DNA from: Pararhodobacter aggregans
GTDB taxonomy: Bacteria > Pseudomonadota > Alphaproteobacteria > Rhodobacterales > Rhodobacteraceae
DNA: 64,000 bases
Reading direction: 5' to 3'
Assembly (NCBI RefSeq): GCF_003075525.1
Contig: NZ_QDDR01000009.1
Span: 62,001 to 126,000 of the forward strand
This document shows positions 49,532 to 58,363 of the stretch, piece by piece. Position 1 is the stretch's first letter, and each line of letters starts with the position of its first letter. The translations under genes and the position numbers were made by a program. Below the pieces are notes generated by a model, which saw only the letters and a program-made list of their open reading frames with translations, did not search any database and was not told the DNA's origin.

Positions 49532-52451
49532 TCTGCTTCTCCCCGGCCTTGTCGTAGAAGCACGGATCAACGACCCGCGCCGCCACCGTGCCGCCGCTTG
49601 CGTTCTGGAACTCGACGGTCTCGCCCATCCGCTCGGGCCCCTTGTGCAGGAGGGCCATGGCGATGCCCTTGCCCAGCGTCGGCGAGTAATAGGTCGAGGT
49701 CACGCGGCCCTGCGTTTCCTGCTGGCCATTGTCGTTCTTGCCCGGCAGGGGCGCCAGCGCCCCGTCCGGCAGGACCGAGCCGTCCAGCGTTTCCAGACCG
49801 ACCAGCTGCCAGCGGTCGGCCGAGACCATCGCCTCGCGCTCCATCCCGCGTTTGCCGAGGAAGTCGGACTTCTTCTTCGAGATCGCCCAGGACAGGCCCA
49901 GATCCTGCGGGATCACCGTGCCGTCCGTCTCGTCGCCGATCATGATGAAGCCCTTTTCGGCCCGCATGACGTGCAGCGCTTCGGTGCCATAGGGGGCCAC
50001 GCCGAATTCGGCGCCGGCCTCCATCAGCCGCTCCCACAAAGCCAGCCCCTGCCCCGCCGGGACCGCGACCTCGTAGCTGAGTTCACCCGAGAACGAGATG
50101 CGGAAGATCCGCGCCGGGATGCCGCCGAGATGGCCTTCCTTCCAGTCCATGAAGGGGAAGGCTTCGGCCGAGAGGTCCATGTCGCCGCCCAGCTTCTCCA
50201 GCACCGTCCGGGCCTTGGGGCCGACCACGGCGATCTGGGCGAATTGCTCGGTCAGGTTCACGACATGAACCTTCCAGTCCCACCATTCGCATTGCAGCCA
50301 GTCTTCCATCCAGCCGTGGATCCGGTCCGCCCCGCCCGAGGTGGTGTGGCAGAGCCAGGTATCCTCGCTCAGGCGCGCGACCACGCCGTCATCCGACAGG
50401 AACCCGTTCTCGTTGCACATCAACCCGTAGCGGCATTTGCCGACCTTCAGGCTACTCATGACATTGGTGTAGAGCATGTCGAGGAAGCGGCCCGCATCGG
50501 GCCCCTTCACCACCAGCTTGCCCAGCGTCGAGGCGTCGAGGATGCCGACCGCCTTGCGGGTCTGGGTGATCTCGCGATTCACCGCCTGCGCGTGGCTTTC
50601 GCCCGCTTGCGGGTAGCAATAGGGCCGCCGCCAATGGCCGACCGGCTCCCAATGCGCGCCGCGGGCCAGATGCCAGTCATACATCGGCGTCTTGCGCAGC
50701 GGCTGGAAGATGCCGCCGCGCGCCTCGCCGGCGATGGCGCCCAGCGAGATCGGCGTATAGGGCGGGCGGAAGGTGGTGGTGCCGGTCTGCGGGATCGGCT
50801 GGCCCAGCGCGTCGGACAGGATCGCCAAGCCGTTGATGTTCGAGAGTTTCCCCTGATCGGTCGCCATCCCCAGCGTGGTATAGCGCTTGGTGTGTTCGAC
50901 CGAGGCATAGCCCTCCTGCGCGGCCAGCTGCACGTCCGAGACCTTCACGTCGTTCTGCGGATCGAGCCAGGCCTTGGCGCGCAGGTCGTAGCTGGCCTGC
51001 GCGGGCATCAGCCAGACCGGCAGCATCGGCGCCTCGCCCTCGGTGCCCAGATCGCCGTTGGCGGCACCGACGCAGGTGACGAAGCCCTTGCCGTCCGCGC
51101 CCAGCGGCGGGCGCTGGGGATCGGGGCGGAAGAAGGCCCCGGCCTCGTTCCACAGCAGTTTGCCGCCGCAATGGGACCACAGATGCACGACCGGCGACCA
51201 GCCGCCGGACATGGCCAGCGCGTCGCAGGCCAGCGTCTCGATCACCGCGCCGCCGTCCGAGTTGAAGCGGCAGATTGCCACGCCGGTCACCGCCTTGCCG
51301 CCCTCGACATGGCGCACGGCCGCGTCCTCGATCACGCGGATGCCCGCGGCGCGGGCCCGCGCCGGCAGGTCGCCCGTCGCCTCGCGCCGCGCGTCGATGA
51401 CGGCGGGAACCTTGACGCCCACGGAATGCAGCGCCAGCGCCGTGCGATAGGCGTCGTCGTTGTTGGTGACGACGGCGACCGCCTTGCCCGGGCTGACCGC
51501 CCAGTTCACCACATAATCGCGCACCGCCGAGGCCAGCATGACCCCCGGCAGATCGTTACCGGCAAAGCTGAGCGGCCGCTCGATGGCGCCGGTGGCGGCG
51601 ACGATCTGCCCCGCGCGGATGCGCCACAGGCGGTGGCGGGGCTTTTCGGCGCCCGGCGTGTGGTCGGCGATCCGCTGATAGGCCAGCGCATAACCGTGGT
51701 CATAGACGCCCGAGACCATGGTCCGGGCCAGCACGGTGACATTCGCCATGGCCGACAGCGCCGCGACCTGCGCCGATACCCAGGCCCCGGCGGCCTGCCC
51801 GTCGACCTCGATGCCGTCCACGACCGCGCGGCCGCCGAAATGGGCATTCTGCTCGGTCAGGATGACCCGCTTGCCCGCCTCGGCTGCCTCACGCGCGGCC
51901 TTCAGCCCGGCGATGCCACCGCCAGCGACCAGCACGTCGCAGAAGGCATAGATCTGCTCATAGCGGTCGGCGTCATGCGTCTCGGCGTCGGGCGCCCGGC
52001 CCAGACCCGCCGAGCGGCGGATGATCGGTTCGTAGAGGTGTTTCCAGAAGGGGCGCGGGGCGATGAAGGTCTTGTAATAGAAGCCGGCCGGGAAAAAGCG
52101 CCACAGCTTGGCATTGATCGCGCCAACGTCGAATTCAAGGCTCGGCCAGTGGTTCTGGCTGGTGGCCTTCAGGCCGGGGAACAGCTCGGTCGTGGTGACG
52201 CGCTGATTGGGTTCATAGCGCTGCCCCTCGCCCAGACCCACCAGCGCGTTCGGCTCTTCGGCGCCGGACGCCATGATGCCGCGCGGGCGGTGGTACTTGA
52301 AGGACCGGCCGACCAGCGTCTGCCCGGCGCCCAGCAGCGCCGCCGCCAGCGTGTCACCGGCATAACCGCGCATGGTCTTGCCGTTGAAGGTGAAATCCAT
52401 CGGGCGGGCGCGGTCGATGAGGCGCCCCCCGGTGCCCAGACGATGGCTCAT
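49524..52451 (-). CDS. soxA: Sarcosine oxidase alpha subunit
   Basis: A 975-residue subunit. Domains: N-terminal ferredoxin-like domain (residues 1-100, DFTFNGKTMRGYAGDTLAAALL), a flavin-oxidoreductase domain with VLVAGGGIAGLKAA near residue 180, and a C-terminal aminomethyltransferase (GcvT-like) domain from about 590. The complex oxidatively demethylates sarcosine to glycine, with the methyl passed to tetrahydrofolate and H2O2 formed. ATG at 52451 overlaps the soxD stop by one base (TGATG). A longer in-frame extension to 52841 covers soxD and is rejected. Confidence 0.95.
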   Translation of the reverse strand: MSHRLGTGGRLIDRARPMDFTFNGKTMRGYAGDTLAAALLGAGQTLVGRSFKYHRPRGIMASGAEEPNALVGLGEGQRYEPNQRVTTTELFPGLKATSQNHWPSLEFDVGAINAKLWRFFPAGFYYKTFIAPRPFWKHLYEPIIRRSAGLGRAPDAETHDADRYEQIYAFCDVLVAGGGIAGLKAAREAAEAGKRVILTEQNAHFGGRAVVDGIEVDGQAAGAWVSAQVAALSAMANVTVLARTMVSGVYDHGYALAYQRIADHTPGAEKPRHRLWRIRAGQIVAATGAIERPLSFAGNDLPGVMLASAVRDYVVNWAVSPGKAVAVVTNNDDAYRTALALHSVGVKVPAVIDARREATGDLPARARAAGIRVIEDAAVRHVEGGKAVTGVAICRFNSDGGAVIETLACDALAMSGGWSPVVHLWSHCGGKLLWNEAGAFFRPDPQRPPLGADGKGFVTCVGAANGDLGTEGEAPMLPVWLMPAQASYDLRAKAWLDPQNDVKVSDVQLAAQEGYASVEHTKRYTTLGMATDQGKLSNINGLAILSDALGQPIPQTGTTTFRPPYTPISLGAIAGEARGGIFQPLRKTPMYDWHLARGAHWEPVGHWRRPYCYPQAGESHAQAVNREITQTRKAVGILDASTLGKLVVKGPDAGRFLDMLYTNVMSSLKVGKCRYGLMCNENGFLSDDGVVARLSEDTWLCHTTSGGADRIHGWMEDWLQCEWWDWKVHVVNLTEQFAQIAVVGPKARTVLEKLGGDMDLSAEAFPFMDWKEGHLGGIPARIFRISFSGELSYEVAVPAGQGLALWERLMEAGAEFGVAPYGTEALHVMRAEKGFIMIGDETDGTVIPQDLGLSWAISKKKSDFLGKRGMEREAMVSADRWQLVGLETLDGSVLPDGALAPLPGKNDNGQQETQGRVTSTYYSPTLGKGIAMALLHKGPERMGETVEFQNASGGTVAARVVDPCFYDKAGEKQNV

Positions 52452-52771
52452 CAGAAACCCTCCCATTCCGGCCGGCGGGCCTTGATATGCGCCTGCAGCT
52501 CCTCGGGCGGGGCCGAAGTCTGGGCCTTGTAGGTGCCATAGACCTCCAGCGTCATCGTGTCCCGCGCCATCAGGAACCACTTGCCGCAGCCATAGGCATG
52601 GCGCCAGCGCTCGAAATGCACGCCACGCGGGTTCTTGCGGGCGAACATATAGGCCTCGTATTCGGCATCCGTGGAGCCGGGGCCGAAGCGCTTGAGATGC
52701 GCCTCGCCGCCATTGGCGAATTCGGTTTCCTCGGCGGTGACCCCGCAGCAGGGGCAGCTCAGCAGCAGCAT
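52451..52771 (-). CDS. soxD: Sarcosine oxidase delta subunit
   Basis: A 106-residue zinc protein. CPCCG at residues 6-10 and the later HAYGCGKWF supply the zinc ligands typical of SoxD. ATG at 52771 follows CGGAGG with ideal spacing; an ATG six codons upstream lacks it. It contributes to assembly of the tetramer. SoxD is coupled to soxA by TGATG. It is separated from soxB by two small membrane-protein genes. Confidence 0.95.
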   Translation of the reverse strand: MLLLSCPCCGVTAEETEFANGGEAHLKRFGPGSTDAEYEAYMFARKNPRGVHFERWRHAYGCGKWFLMARDTMTLEVYGTYKAQTSAPPEELQAHIKARRPEWEGF

Positions 52772-52855
52772 GAAACCTCCGTTGGCCATGCGAAAGGGCT
52801 GGCCACGGCAAAGCCGCGACCAGCCCGGTCGGTGTGATCATTCGCGAAAAGCGGG

Positions 52856-53203
52856 TTAGTTGGTGTCCGACGCGGCGCGTTCGGCAGCGCCTTCGACGGC
52901 CTGCGCGGCGCCGGTCGCGGCATCGCCCACGGCATCGGCAGCAGCGCCAGCCGCTTCGCCGACACGTTCGGCCGAATTCTCGACAGCCGCCGGGGCGTCG
53001 ACCGAGATGTTGACGGTGTCATCGGCCGGGCCGGGGTTGGCGATGACGAAATAGGCGATGATCGCCGCCAGCGCGACGAGCGCACCGATGGCCAGAGCCA
53101 CACCCGAGCCGCCCGAACGCTGCGGCGGGACGGTGGTGTTGGTGGTGTAGTTGTTGGTGGTGTGGTTCGGCGGGGTGCCGGTGTTTTCAGTGGTATACGA
53201 CAT
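52856..53203 (-). CDS. Small single-span membrane protein A in the sox locus
   Basis: A 115-residue protein of unknown family. Residues 1-32 are Thr/Asn-rich and disordered (TGTPPNHTTNNYTTN), about 33-54 is one transmembrane helix (SGVALAIGALVALAAIIAYFVIA), and the rest is an Ala/Glu-rich tail of short repeats (AGAAADAVGDAATGAAQAVEGAAE) likely to form an amphipathic helix. It lies 85 bases before soxD. Its ribosome site CAGGAGACATCCC is close to that of the neighbouring protein B gene, and both proteins share a layout, so they probably arose by duplication. No function can be named. Confidence 0.72.
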   Translation of the reverse strand: MSYTTENTGTPPNHTTNNYTTNTTVPPQRSGGSGVALAIGALVALAAIIAYFVIANPGPADDTVNISVDAPAAVENSAERVGEAAGAAADAVGDAATGAAQAVEGAAERAASDTN

Positions 53204-53554
53204 GGGATGTCTCCTGTGCGAAGTCCATTTGCACAGAAAACGCCCGCCCTCCGGCTCTGGTTCCGCCCGGTTTCGCCAGCCAGTCCGGGCGAGCGGTCAT
53301 CCGCCGATGCGCGACCGGCGGCCGCAGCGCGCATGCTCCCGCTCCCGGTGCGGATGCCACGACGGGACAGGCGGGGGACGGACAAAGCGCAGGATGGCCC
53401 GCGGCCGGAATGCCCTTCAGGGGCAAGGGGGGACAGCGCGATGGCCCGCGTGTCCCCCAGCCCCGGATCGTACCCCGGATCGCACATCGGCAACAGAACG
53501 GCACCGGGGCGCGCAATGGCCCCGGTGCCGCAGGTCACGAAACGGCAGGCTGCC
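53204..53554. other. 351-base region between the two small sox-locus genes
   Basis: On the minus strand it starts with a GGCACCGGGGC/GCCCCGGTGCC hairpin after protein B (53500-53529), and near its other end carries the leader of protein A with the segment TGTGCAAATGGAC and a CGCACAGGAG ribosome site. That site is repeated upstream of protein B, supporting a duplicated gene plus leader. No recognisable coding frame is seen. Confidence 0.6.
53500..53529 (-). terminator. Strong hairpin after small protein B
   Basis: A perfect 11-base-pair inverted repeat, GGCACCGGGGC with GCCCCGGTGCC and an 8-base loop, lies 26 bases beyond the protein B stop. Only GTTCTGTT follows on the minus strand, so it may be a weak intrinsic terminator or a 3'-end stabiliser. 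Confidence 0.6.
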
Positions 53555-53848
53555 TTACTCGGCAGGGGCCGGGGCGACAGGCTCGCCAGCGGCCGGATCG
53601 GCCGGCACCAGACTGGGCGCCGGGGCCGGAGCCGGGGCGACCTCGCCTGCGGCATTGGGCGCCGCGGGGTCGAGCAGGGGCTCTTCGCTGGCGCCGCTGA
53701 ACAGCATGAGACCGATGAGCAGCGCGACGACGACAGCGCCGATGGCGATGCCGACGCCCCCCGAGCGACTGCCCGGGCGCCGATAGTCCAGATCCCCGCG
53801 CGGTTCGACCCGGGCATAGGGATTATGCGGTTCGTTGGGATAGGCCAT
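53555..53848 (-). CDS. Small single-span membrane protein B in the sox locus
   Basis: A 97-residue protein of unknown family. A disordered, proline- and arginine-containing N terminus (MAYPNEPHNPYARVEPRGDLDYRRPG), one helix at about 29-50 (GGVGIAIGAVVVALLIGLMLF) and an Ala/Pro-rich tail (AAGEVAPAPAPAP) follow the same layout as protein A: disordered start, single span, low-complexity tail. A CACAGGAGGAG site precedes the ATG. It begins right after a terminator that follows soxB, so it probably has its own transcript. Function unknown. Confidence 0.72.
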   Translation of the reverse strand: MAYPNEPHNPYARVEPRGDLDYRRPGSRSGGVGIAIGAVVVALLIGLMLFSGASEEPLLDPAAPNAAGEVAPAPAPAPSLVPADPAAGEPVAPAPAE

Positions 53849-53879
53849 GTCTTCTCCTCCTGTGCGATGGCACTTGCGG

Positions 53880-53904
53880 AAAAAACAACCGGGGCGTGCC
53901 CCGG
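53880..53904 (-). terminator. Intrinsic terminator after soxB
   Basis: On the minus strand CCGGGG-CACG-CCCCGG is followed by TTG and a run of six T residues. It lies about 50 bases past the soxB stop and ahead of small protein B, so soxB transcription probably ends here in part. Confidence 0.8.
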
Positions 53905-53951
53905 GTTCCCGGGGCGCAGAGCCCGTTGGCAGGAACCGGCCGATACGCTCA

Positions 53952-55199
53952 TCAGTGGGCCACCCCGGCGGCGACGCTTTCGTCGATGAAGCGGCCCTCG
54001 CGGAAGCGGAACATGGAGAAGTCGCGCGCCAGCGGGCCCGGCTCGCCCTTGGCGATCAGGTCGGCCATGGCCCAGCCCGAACCCGGGATCGCCTTGAAGC
54101 CGCCCGTCCCCCAGCCGCAGTTGATGAAGGTATTGCCCAGGGGCGTCTTCGAGATGATCGGCGAGCGGTCGCCGGTCATGTCGACGATCCCGCCCCATTG
54201 CCGCAGCATCTTCAGCCGCGAGAGCATCGGGAAGGTCTCGATCAGCGAGCGGACGGTTTCCTCGATGTGCTGCCAGGAACCCCGCTGGGTGTAATTGTTG
54301 AAATGGTCGGCGCCGCCGCCGATCACCATCTCGCCCTTGTCCGACTGGCTCATGTAGCCATGCACGGTGTTGGCCATCACGACCACATCCATGCAGGGCT
54401 TGATCGGCTCGGACACCATGGCCTGCAGCGCCACCGATTCGATGGGCAGCCGGAAGCCCGCCATCGCCGCCAGATGCCCGGAATGACCCGCGACGACGAT
54501 GCCCAGCTTCTTGCAACCGATGGTGCCCTTGGTGGTGTTGACCGCCGTCACCTCGCCGCCCGCGCTTTCGACGCCGGTGACCTCGCAATTCTGGATGACA
54601 TGCATGCCCATCGCAGAACAGGCCCGGGCATAGCCCCATGCCACCGCATCATGGCGCGCGGTGCCGCCACGCGGCTGCCAGAGCGCGCCGAGGACCGGAT
54701 AGCGCGGCCCCTCGATGTTCATGATCGGCACCAGACGCTTCACCTCGGCCGGGCCGATGAAGCGGGTATCGACGCCCTGCAGCTTGTTGGCCATCTCGGT
54801 GCGCTTGTAGCCGCGGATCTCGTGCTCGGTCTGGGCCAGCATCATCACGCCGCGCGGGCTGAACATGACGTTGTAGTTCAGGTCCTGGCTGAGCCCCTCG
54901 TAGAGGCTGCGCGCCTTCTCGTAGATCGCGGCGGACGGGTCCTGCAGATAGTTCGAGCGGATGATCGTGGTGTTGCGGCCGGTGTTGCCGCCGCCGAGCC
55001 AGCCTTTCTCGATGATCGCGACATTGCGGATGCCGAAATTCTTGCCGAGGTAATAGGCCGTCGCCAGGCCGTGGCCGCCCGCACCGACGATCACCACGTC
55101 ATAGTGCGAGGCGGGCTCGGGCGAGGCCCAGGCCCGCGTCCAGCCCGTGTGCTGGCGCAGGGCTTCACGGGCGATGGCGAAGGCCGAATAGCGGGTCAT
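53952..55199 (-). CDS. soxB: Sarcosine oxidase beta subunit
   Basis: A 415-residue flavoprotein subunit that carries the FAD and covalent FMN of the heterotetramer. FAD motif VVIVGAGGHGLATAYYL at residue 35, LGGGNTGRNTTIIRSNYL near 68, and His183 in GTARHDAV, the segment that holds the FMN-linking His. ATG at 55199 follows AGGGAG; an in-frame start 33 codons upstream is not supported. It is the first gene of the sox locus but a terminator and two small genes separate it from soxDAG. Confidence 0.95.
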   Translation of the reverse strand: MTRYSAFAIAREALRQHTGWTRAWASPEPASHYDVVIVGAGGHGLATAYYLGKNFGIRNVAIIEKGWLGGGNTGRNTTIIRSNYLQDPSAAIYEKARSLYEGLSQDLNYNVMFSPRGVMMLAQTEHEIRGYKRTEMANKLQGVDTRFIGPAEVKRLVPIMNIEGPRYPVLGALWQPRGGTARHDAVAWGYARACSAMGMHVIQNCEVTGVESAGGEVTAVNTTKGTIGCKKLGIVVAGHSGHLAAMAGFRLPIESVALQAMVSEPIKPCMDVVVMANTVHGYMSQSDKGEMVIGGGADHFNNYTQRGSWQHIEETVRSLIETFPMLSRLKMLRQWGGIVDMTGDRSPIISKTPLGNTFINCGWGTGGFKAIPGSGWAMADLIAKGEPGPLARDFSMFRFREGRFIDESVAAGVAH

Positions 55200-55430
55200 G
55201 GGCGTACTCCCTTTCAGCGCCGGGTTTTGCCCCGGTGATGGATTGCGCCGGGGGATAAGCCTTGGCTGCAAGCGGCACAATGAGGCCAAAACCGACATAG
55301 GCCGAAAGCTGCGTCCCCGCGCCGCATCCCCGGGGCCGCTTTGGGCCCTTTGTCGCGGGCAGTTGACGGCGGTTTGGCTTTTTTCCCCGGCGTCTTCCGG
55401 CTATGGGAGAGGCTGCGAACAGGAGGTGGC

Positions 55431-56675
55431 ATGGCGATCTGGTGGTTCCTGGGCCCGGCGGTGGCCCTGACGGCGGTGATCGTCGTGCTGGCGGTGCTGG
55501 GATTGCGGCGCGGCGCGCGGGTCGAGGTCGCCGAGCCCGGCCAGCGGCGCGAGATGCGCATCTACCGCGACCAGCTCAAGGAAATCGAGCGCGACCAGGC
55601 CCGCGGCCTGATCGCCGCCGAAGAGGCCGAGCGCCTGCGCACCGAAACCGCGCGGCGGCTGCTGGACGCCGACAAGCGCGGCGCCACGGCGCTGGGCGAA
55701 TCGCCCGCCTCGATGAAGACCCTGGCGCTGGTGCTGGTGGCACTGGCGCCGATCCTGGCCGTCGCCCTCTACTGGCGCGAGGGGGCGCCGGGCTACGAGG
55801 ACATGCCGCTGGTCGACCGCTACGCCCAGGCCCAGGTCCTGCGCGAGGCCCGCCCCGGACAAACGGCGATGGAGGCCGCCTGGCAGGACGATCCCCAGCG
55901 CCCGCCCGCGCCCGAGATCGACCCGCAATACGCCACCCTCATGGGCCAGCTGCGCGAGGCGCTGACCAACCGCCCGGACGATCCCCGCGGCCTGCGGCTG
56001 CTGGCCGTGAACGAGGGCAATATCGGCAATTACAGCGCCTCGGCCGCCGCCTGGATCCACCTGATCGAGCTGCAGGGCGATGCCGCCCCGGTCGAGGATC
56101 TGGTCTCGCTGGCCGAGACGATGGCGCTGGCCACTGGCGGGCTGATCTCGCCCGAGGCCGAGGCGGTGCTGGAACGCATCCTGCAAAGGGATCCGCAGAA
56201 CGGCACGGCGCGCTATTACCTCGGGCTGATGTTCGCCCAGACCGGGCGGCCCGACCTGACCTTCCGCCTGTGGCGCGGACTGCTGGAAGACAGCGAACCC
56301 GATGACCCCTGGGTGCCGGCGATCCGCGCCTCGATCGAGGAACTCGCCGCCGCCGCCGGCGTGCGCTACACGCTGCCGCCGGTGACTGCGGGCGGGCGCG
56401 GCCCTTCGGCGGCGGATGTCGAGGCCGCATCGGAAATGAGCAACGAGGACCGCCAGCAGATGATCGGCGGCATGGTCGAGGGGCTGGCCTCCAGGCTCTC
56501 GAACCAAGGCGGCCCGGCCGAGGACTGGGCCCGGCTGATCAACGCGCTGGGGGTGCTGGGCCAGTCCGAACGCGCCCGGGCGATCTGGTCCGAGGCAAGG
56601 CTGGTCTTCGCCGACCAGCCCGCGGCACTGGCCACCATCGACGCCGCCGCCCGCCAGGCCGGGTTCACCGAATAA
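55431..56675 (+). CDS. ccmI: Cytochrome c biogenesis protein CcmI
   Basis: A 414-residue bitopic membrane protein of the haem ligation complex. Helix 1 at 5-24 ([20 protein letters not shown]), a cytoplasmic loop with [20 protein letters not shown], helix 2 near 98-115, then a periplasmic TPR domain with [21 protein letters not shown] and [20 protein letters not shown]. It delivers apocytochrome c to CcmF/H. ATG at 55431 follows AGGAGG. The stop overlaps ruvX (TAATG). Confidence 0.92.
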   Translation: MAIWWFLGPAVALTAVIVVLAVLGLRRGARVEVAEPGQRREMRIYRDQLKEIERDQARGLIAAEEAERLRTETARRLLDADKRGATALGESPASMKTLALVLVALAPILAVALYWREGAPGYEDMPLVDRYAQAQVLREARPGQTAMEAAWQDDPQRPPAPEIDPQYATLMGQLREALTNRPDDPRGLRLLAVNEGNIGNYSASAAAWIHLIELQGDAAPVEDLVSLAETMALATGGLISPEAEAVLERILQRDPQNGTARYYLGLMFAQTGRPDLTFRLWRGLLEDSEPDDPWVPAIRASIEELAAAAGVRYTLPPVTAGGRGPSAADVEAASEMSNEDRQQMIGGMVEGLASRLSNQGGPAEDWARLINALGVLGQSERARAIWSEARLVFADQPAALATIDAAARQAGFTE

Positions 56676-57148
56676 TGGCCGTCTTCACCGAAACCGACGC
56701 CTTCCTCGCCGCCTTGGCGCCCTCGGGCGCACTGGCCGGACTGGACCTCGGCGAAAAGACCATCGGCGTCGCGGTCTCGGACCTGCGCCGCCTGGTCGCG
56801 ACACCGCTCGAGACGGTGAAACGCAAGAAATTCACCCTGGATGCGGCGCGCCTGCTGGAAATCGCCAAGGCCCGGGGGCTTGCCGGTTTCGTGCTGGGCC
56901 TGCCCCTCAACATGGACGGGTCGGAAGGGCCGCGCTGCCAGTCCACCCGCGCCTTCGCCCGCAACCTCTCGGCCCTGACCGAACTGCCGATCGGCTTCTG
57001 GGACGAACGGCTGTCGACGGTGGCGGCAGAGCGGGCGCTCCTTGATTTCGACACCTCGCGGGCGAAACGGGCCGAGGTGATCGACCATGTGGCAGCCGGG
57101 TTCATCCTGCAGGGCTTCCTGGACAGATTGGCCGTCATGCGTCGCTGA
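56675..57148 (+). CDS. ruvX: Putative pre-16S rRNA nuclease / Holliday junction resolvase RuvX (YqgF)
   Basis: A 157-residue RNase H-fold protein. Catalytic block [21 protein letters not shown] near residue 20 (Asp), and [18 protein letters not shown] near 108, are the YqgF/RuvX signatures. It may process pre-16S rRNA. It starts on the ccmI stop and is followed by a DUF1289 gene 60 bases later, a common Rhodobacterales arrangement. Confidence 0.93.
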   Translation: MAVFTETDAFLAALAPSGALAGLDLGEKTIGVAVSDLRRLVATPLETVKRKKFTLDAARLLEIAKARGLAGFVLGLPLNMDGSEGPRCQSTRAFARNLSALTELPIGFWDERLSTVAAERALLDFDTSRAKRAEVIDHVAAGFILQGFLDRLAVMRR

Positions 57149-57208
57149 CAGGCTGGAAACACCCCGTCAGAGGCCTATCTTGGCCCGGACGACCCCGAAG
57201 GTTCACCC

Positions 57209-57454
57209 ATGAACGACCTCTCGCTCGATACGCTCTGGATGCGCAAGGAACTGGACAGTCCCTGCGTCAAGATCTGCGTGATCCATCCAAAGGCAGGGAT
57301 CTGCGCCGGCTGCTTCCGCACGCTGGACGAGATCGCCGGCTGGTCGGCGATGAGCCCCGAGAACCGCGCCGAGATCCTGGCGCAGCTGCCGGACCGCTCG
57401 ACCCTGCTGAAAAAGCGCCGCGGCGGACGCGAGGGGCGGCTGAACCAGGACTGA
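57209..57454 (+). CDS. DUF1289 family protein
   Basis: An 81-residue small cytoplasmic protein. The motif SPCVKICVIHPKAGICAGCFRTLDEIAGWSAMSPE covers residues 17-52; its four cysteines (CxxxC and CxxC) probably bind iron or zinc. The family is widespread, small and of unknown function. It is followed by repeat copy B, which begins within 5 bases of its stop. Confidence 0.9.
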   Translation: MNDLSLDTLWMRKELDSPCVKICVIHPKAGICAGCFRTLDEIAGWSAMSPENRAEILAQLPDRSTLLKKRRGGREGRLNQD

Positions 57455-57457
57455 GGG

Positions 57458-57744
57458 GTTTCGCCCGCGGTCCCCGCTGTCGCGGGCGCCTCGGGCGACC
57501 GGCAGCGGGGGGCTGCCGCCCCCCGCACCCCCTGCTTCAAGGAGGGTTTTCCACCCTCCTTGAAAATCCTCCCGAGGATATTTGCAGAACAAAGATGGAG
57601 AACAGAGGGCGCTTGACCCTCATCTTTGTTCTTGAAATATCCCGGGGGGTCCGGGGGGCTGGCCCCCCGGGGTCGCCCCAAGCGCCGCCCTCTCCGCGGC
57701 GGGAGGCGCGCGGGGTGGGCGGGCGGGAGCGTGCCTCCCGCCGC
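57458..57744. repeat. Modular 3'-end repeat element, copy B (two-armed, inverted)
   Basis: The element fills the gap between a plus-strand and a minus-strand gene. Modules in order: GTTTCGCCC and the CGCTGTCGCGGGCGCC/TCGGGCGACC block, hairpin GCGGGGGGC/GCCCCCCGC (57505-57526), hairpin TTCAAGGAGGG/CCCTCCTTGAA (57536-57564), core GAGGATATTT, AGAAC, AAGATG (57574-57597), inverted core (57621-57649), CCGGGGGGC/GCCCCCCGG hairpin and a 12-base-pair hairpin CGGCGGGAGGC/GCCTCCCGCCG ending at 57744. Same plan as copy A, with arms that changed together. Confidence 0.85.
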
Positions 57745-58278
57745 TCAGCGGCAGGCGTCCCTAAGGCGCCCCATCAGCTCGGCCAGCTGCGCCCGGTAGC
57801 GCTCGGATTTCAGCCGCCCCTCGGCGTCGAACTCCGTCCCGGCCCGGGCCACCAGCACCTCGGGCCAGGCCAGCGGCTCCACCCTGTGCGGCACCAGCAT
57901 CCAGCGCAGGATCATCTGCGACCGCTCGCCCCCGGCCCGCCCGTCCGCCGCGGTGACGATCGCCACCGGCTTGCCCCTGAGCGGGTTGGGTTTCAGCCGG
58001 CTCAGCCAGTCGAGCGCGTTCTTCACCGCCCCGGGCGGCGCCTTGTTGTATTCGGGGCAGGCGAAGAGCACCGCCTCCGCCCCGGCCACCGCCGCAGCCA
58101 GGGCCGCCACCTCGGCCGGGATCCCCTGCGCTTCCAGATCCTCGTCGAACAGCGGCAGCCTGAGGCTTGCCTCGGCGAATTCGCCATCAAAGGCGCGCGC
58201 CGCCTCCAGCATCAGCTTGCGGTTCAGGCTCTCCGCCCTCAGGGATCCGCACAACCCCAGCAATCTCGGCCCGCTCAT
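57745..58278 (-). CDS. NADPH-dependent FMN reductase
   Basis: A 177-residue flavodoxin-fold reductase. FMN-binding GLCGSLRAESLNRKLMLEAA at residue 6, the family motif CPEYNKAPPGAVKNALDWLSR near 77, and VTAADGRAGGERSQ near 109. Members reduce FMN, azo dyes, quinones or chromate with NADPH. ATG at 58278 was preferred to in-frame codons up to 58365. It converges with the DUF1289 gene across repeat copy B. It diverges from the ThDP enzyme gene. Confidence 0.88.
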   Translation of the reverse strand: MSGPRLLGLCGSLRAESLNRKLMLEAARAFDGEFAEASLRLPLFDEDLEAQGIPAEVAALAAAVAGAEAVLFACPEYNKAPPGAVKNALDWLSRLKPNPLRGKPVAIVTAADGRAGGERSQMILRWMLVPHRVEPLAWPEVLVARAGTEFDAEGRLKSERYRAQLAELMGRLRDACR

Positions 58279-58363
58279 CGCCTCTCCGCTACCCTGTCCC
58301 GGCCAATCTTGCATGCCGCCGCCATTTGCGCCACCGTCCCGCCGCGCAGCGGAAGGACATGAC

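Noticed and set aside
49311-52532. A 1,073-codon open frame on the plus strand opposite soxA
   Set aside because: It is the mirror of the long soxA frame in a G+C-rich genome, has His/Arg/Gln-rich nonsense composition, no domain and no ribosome site.
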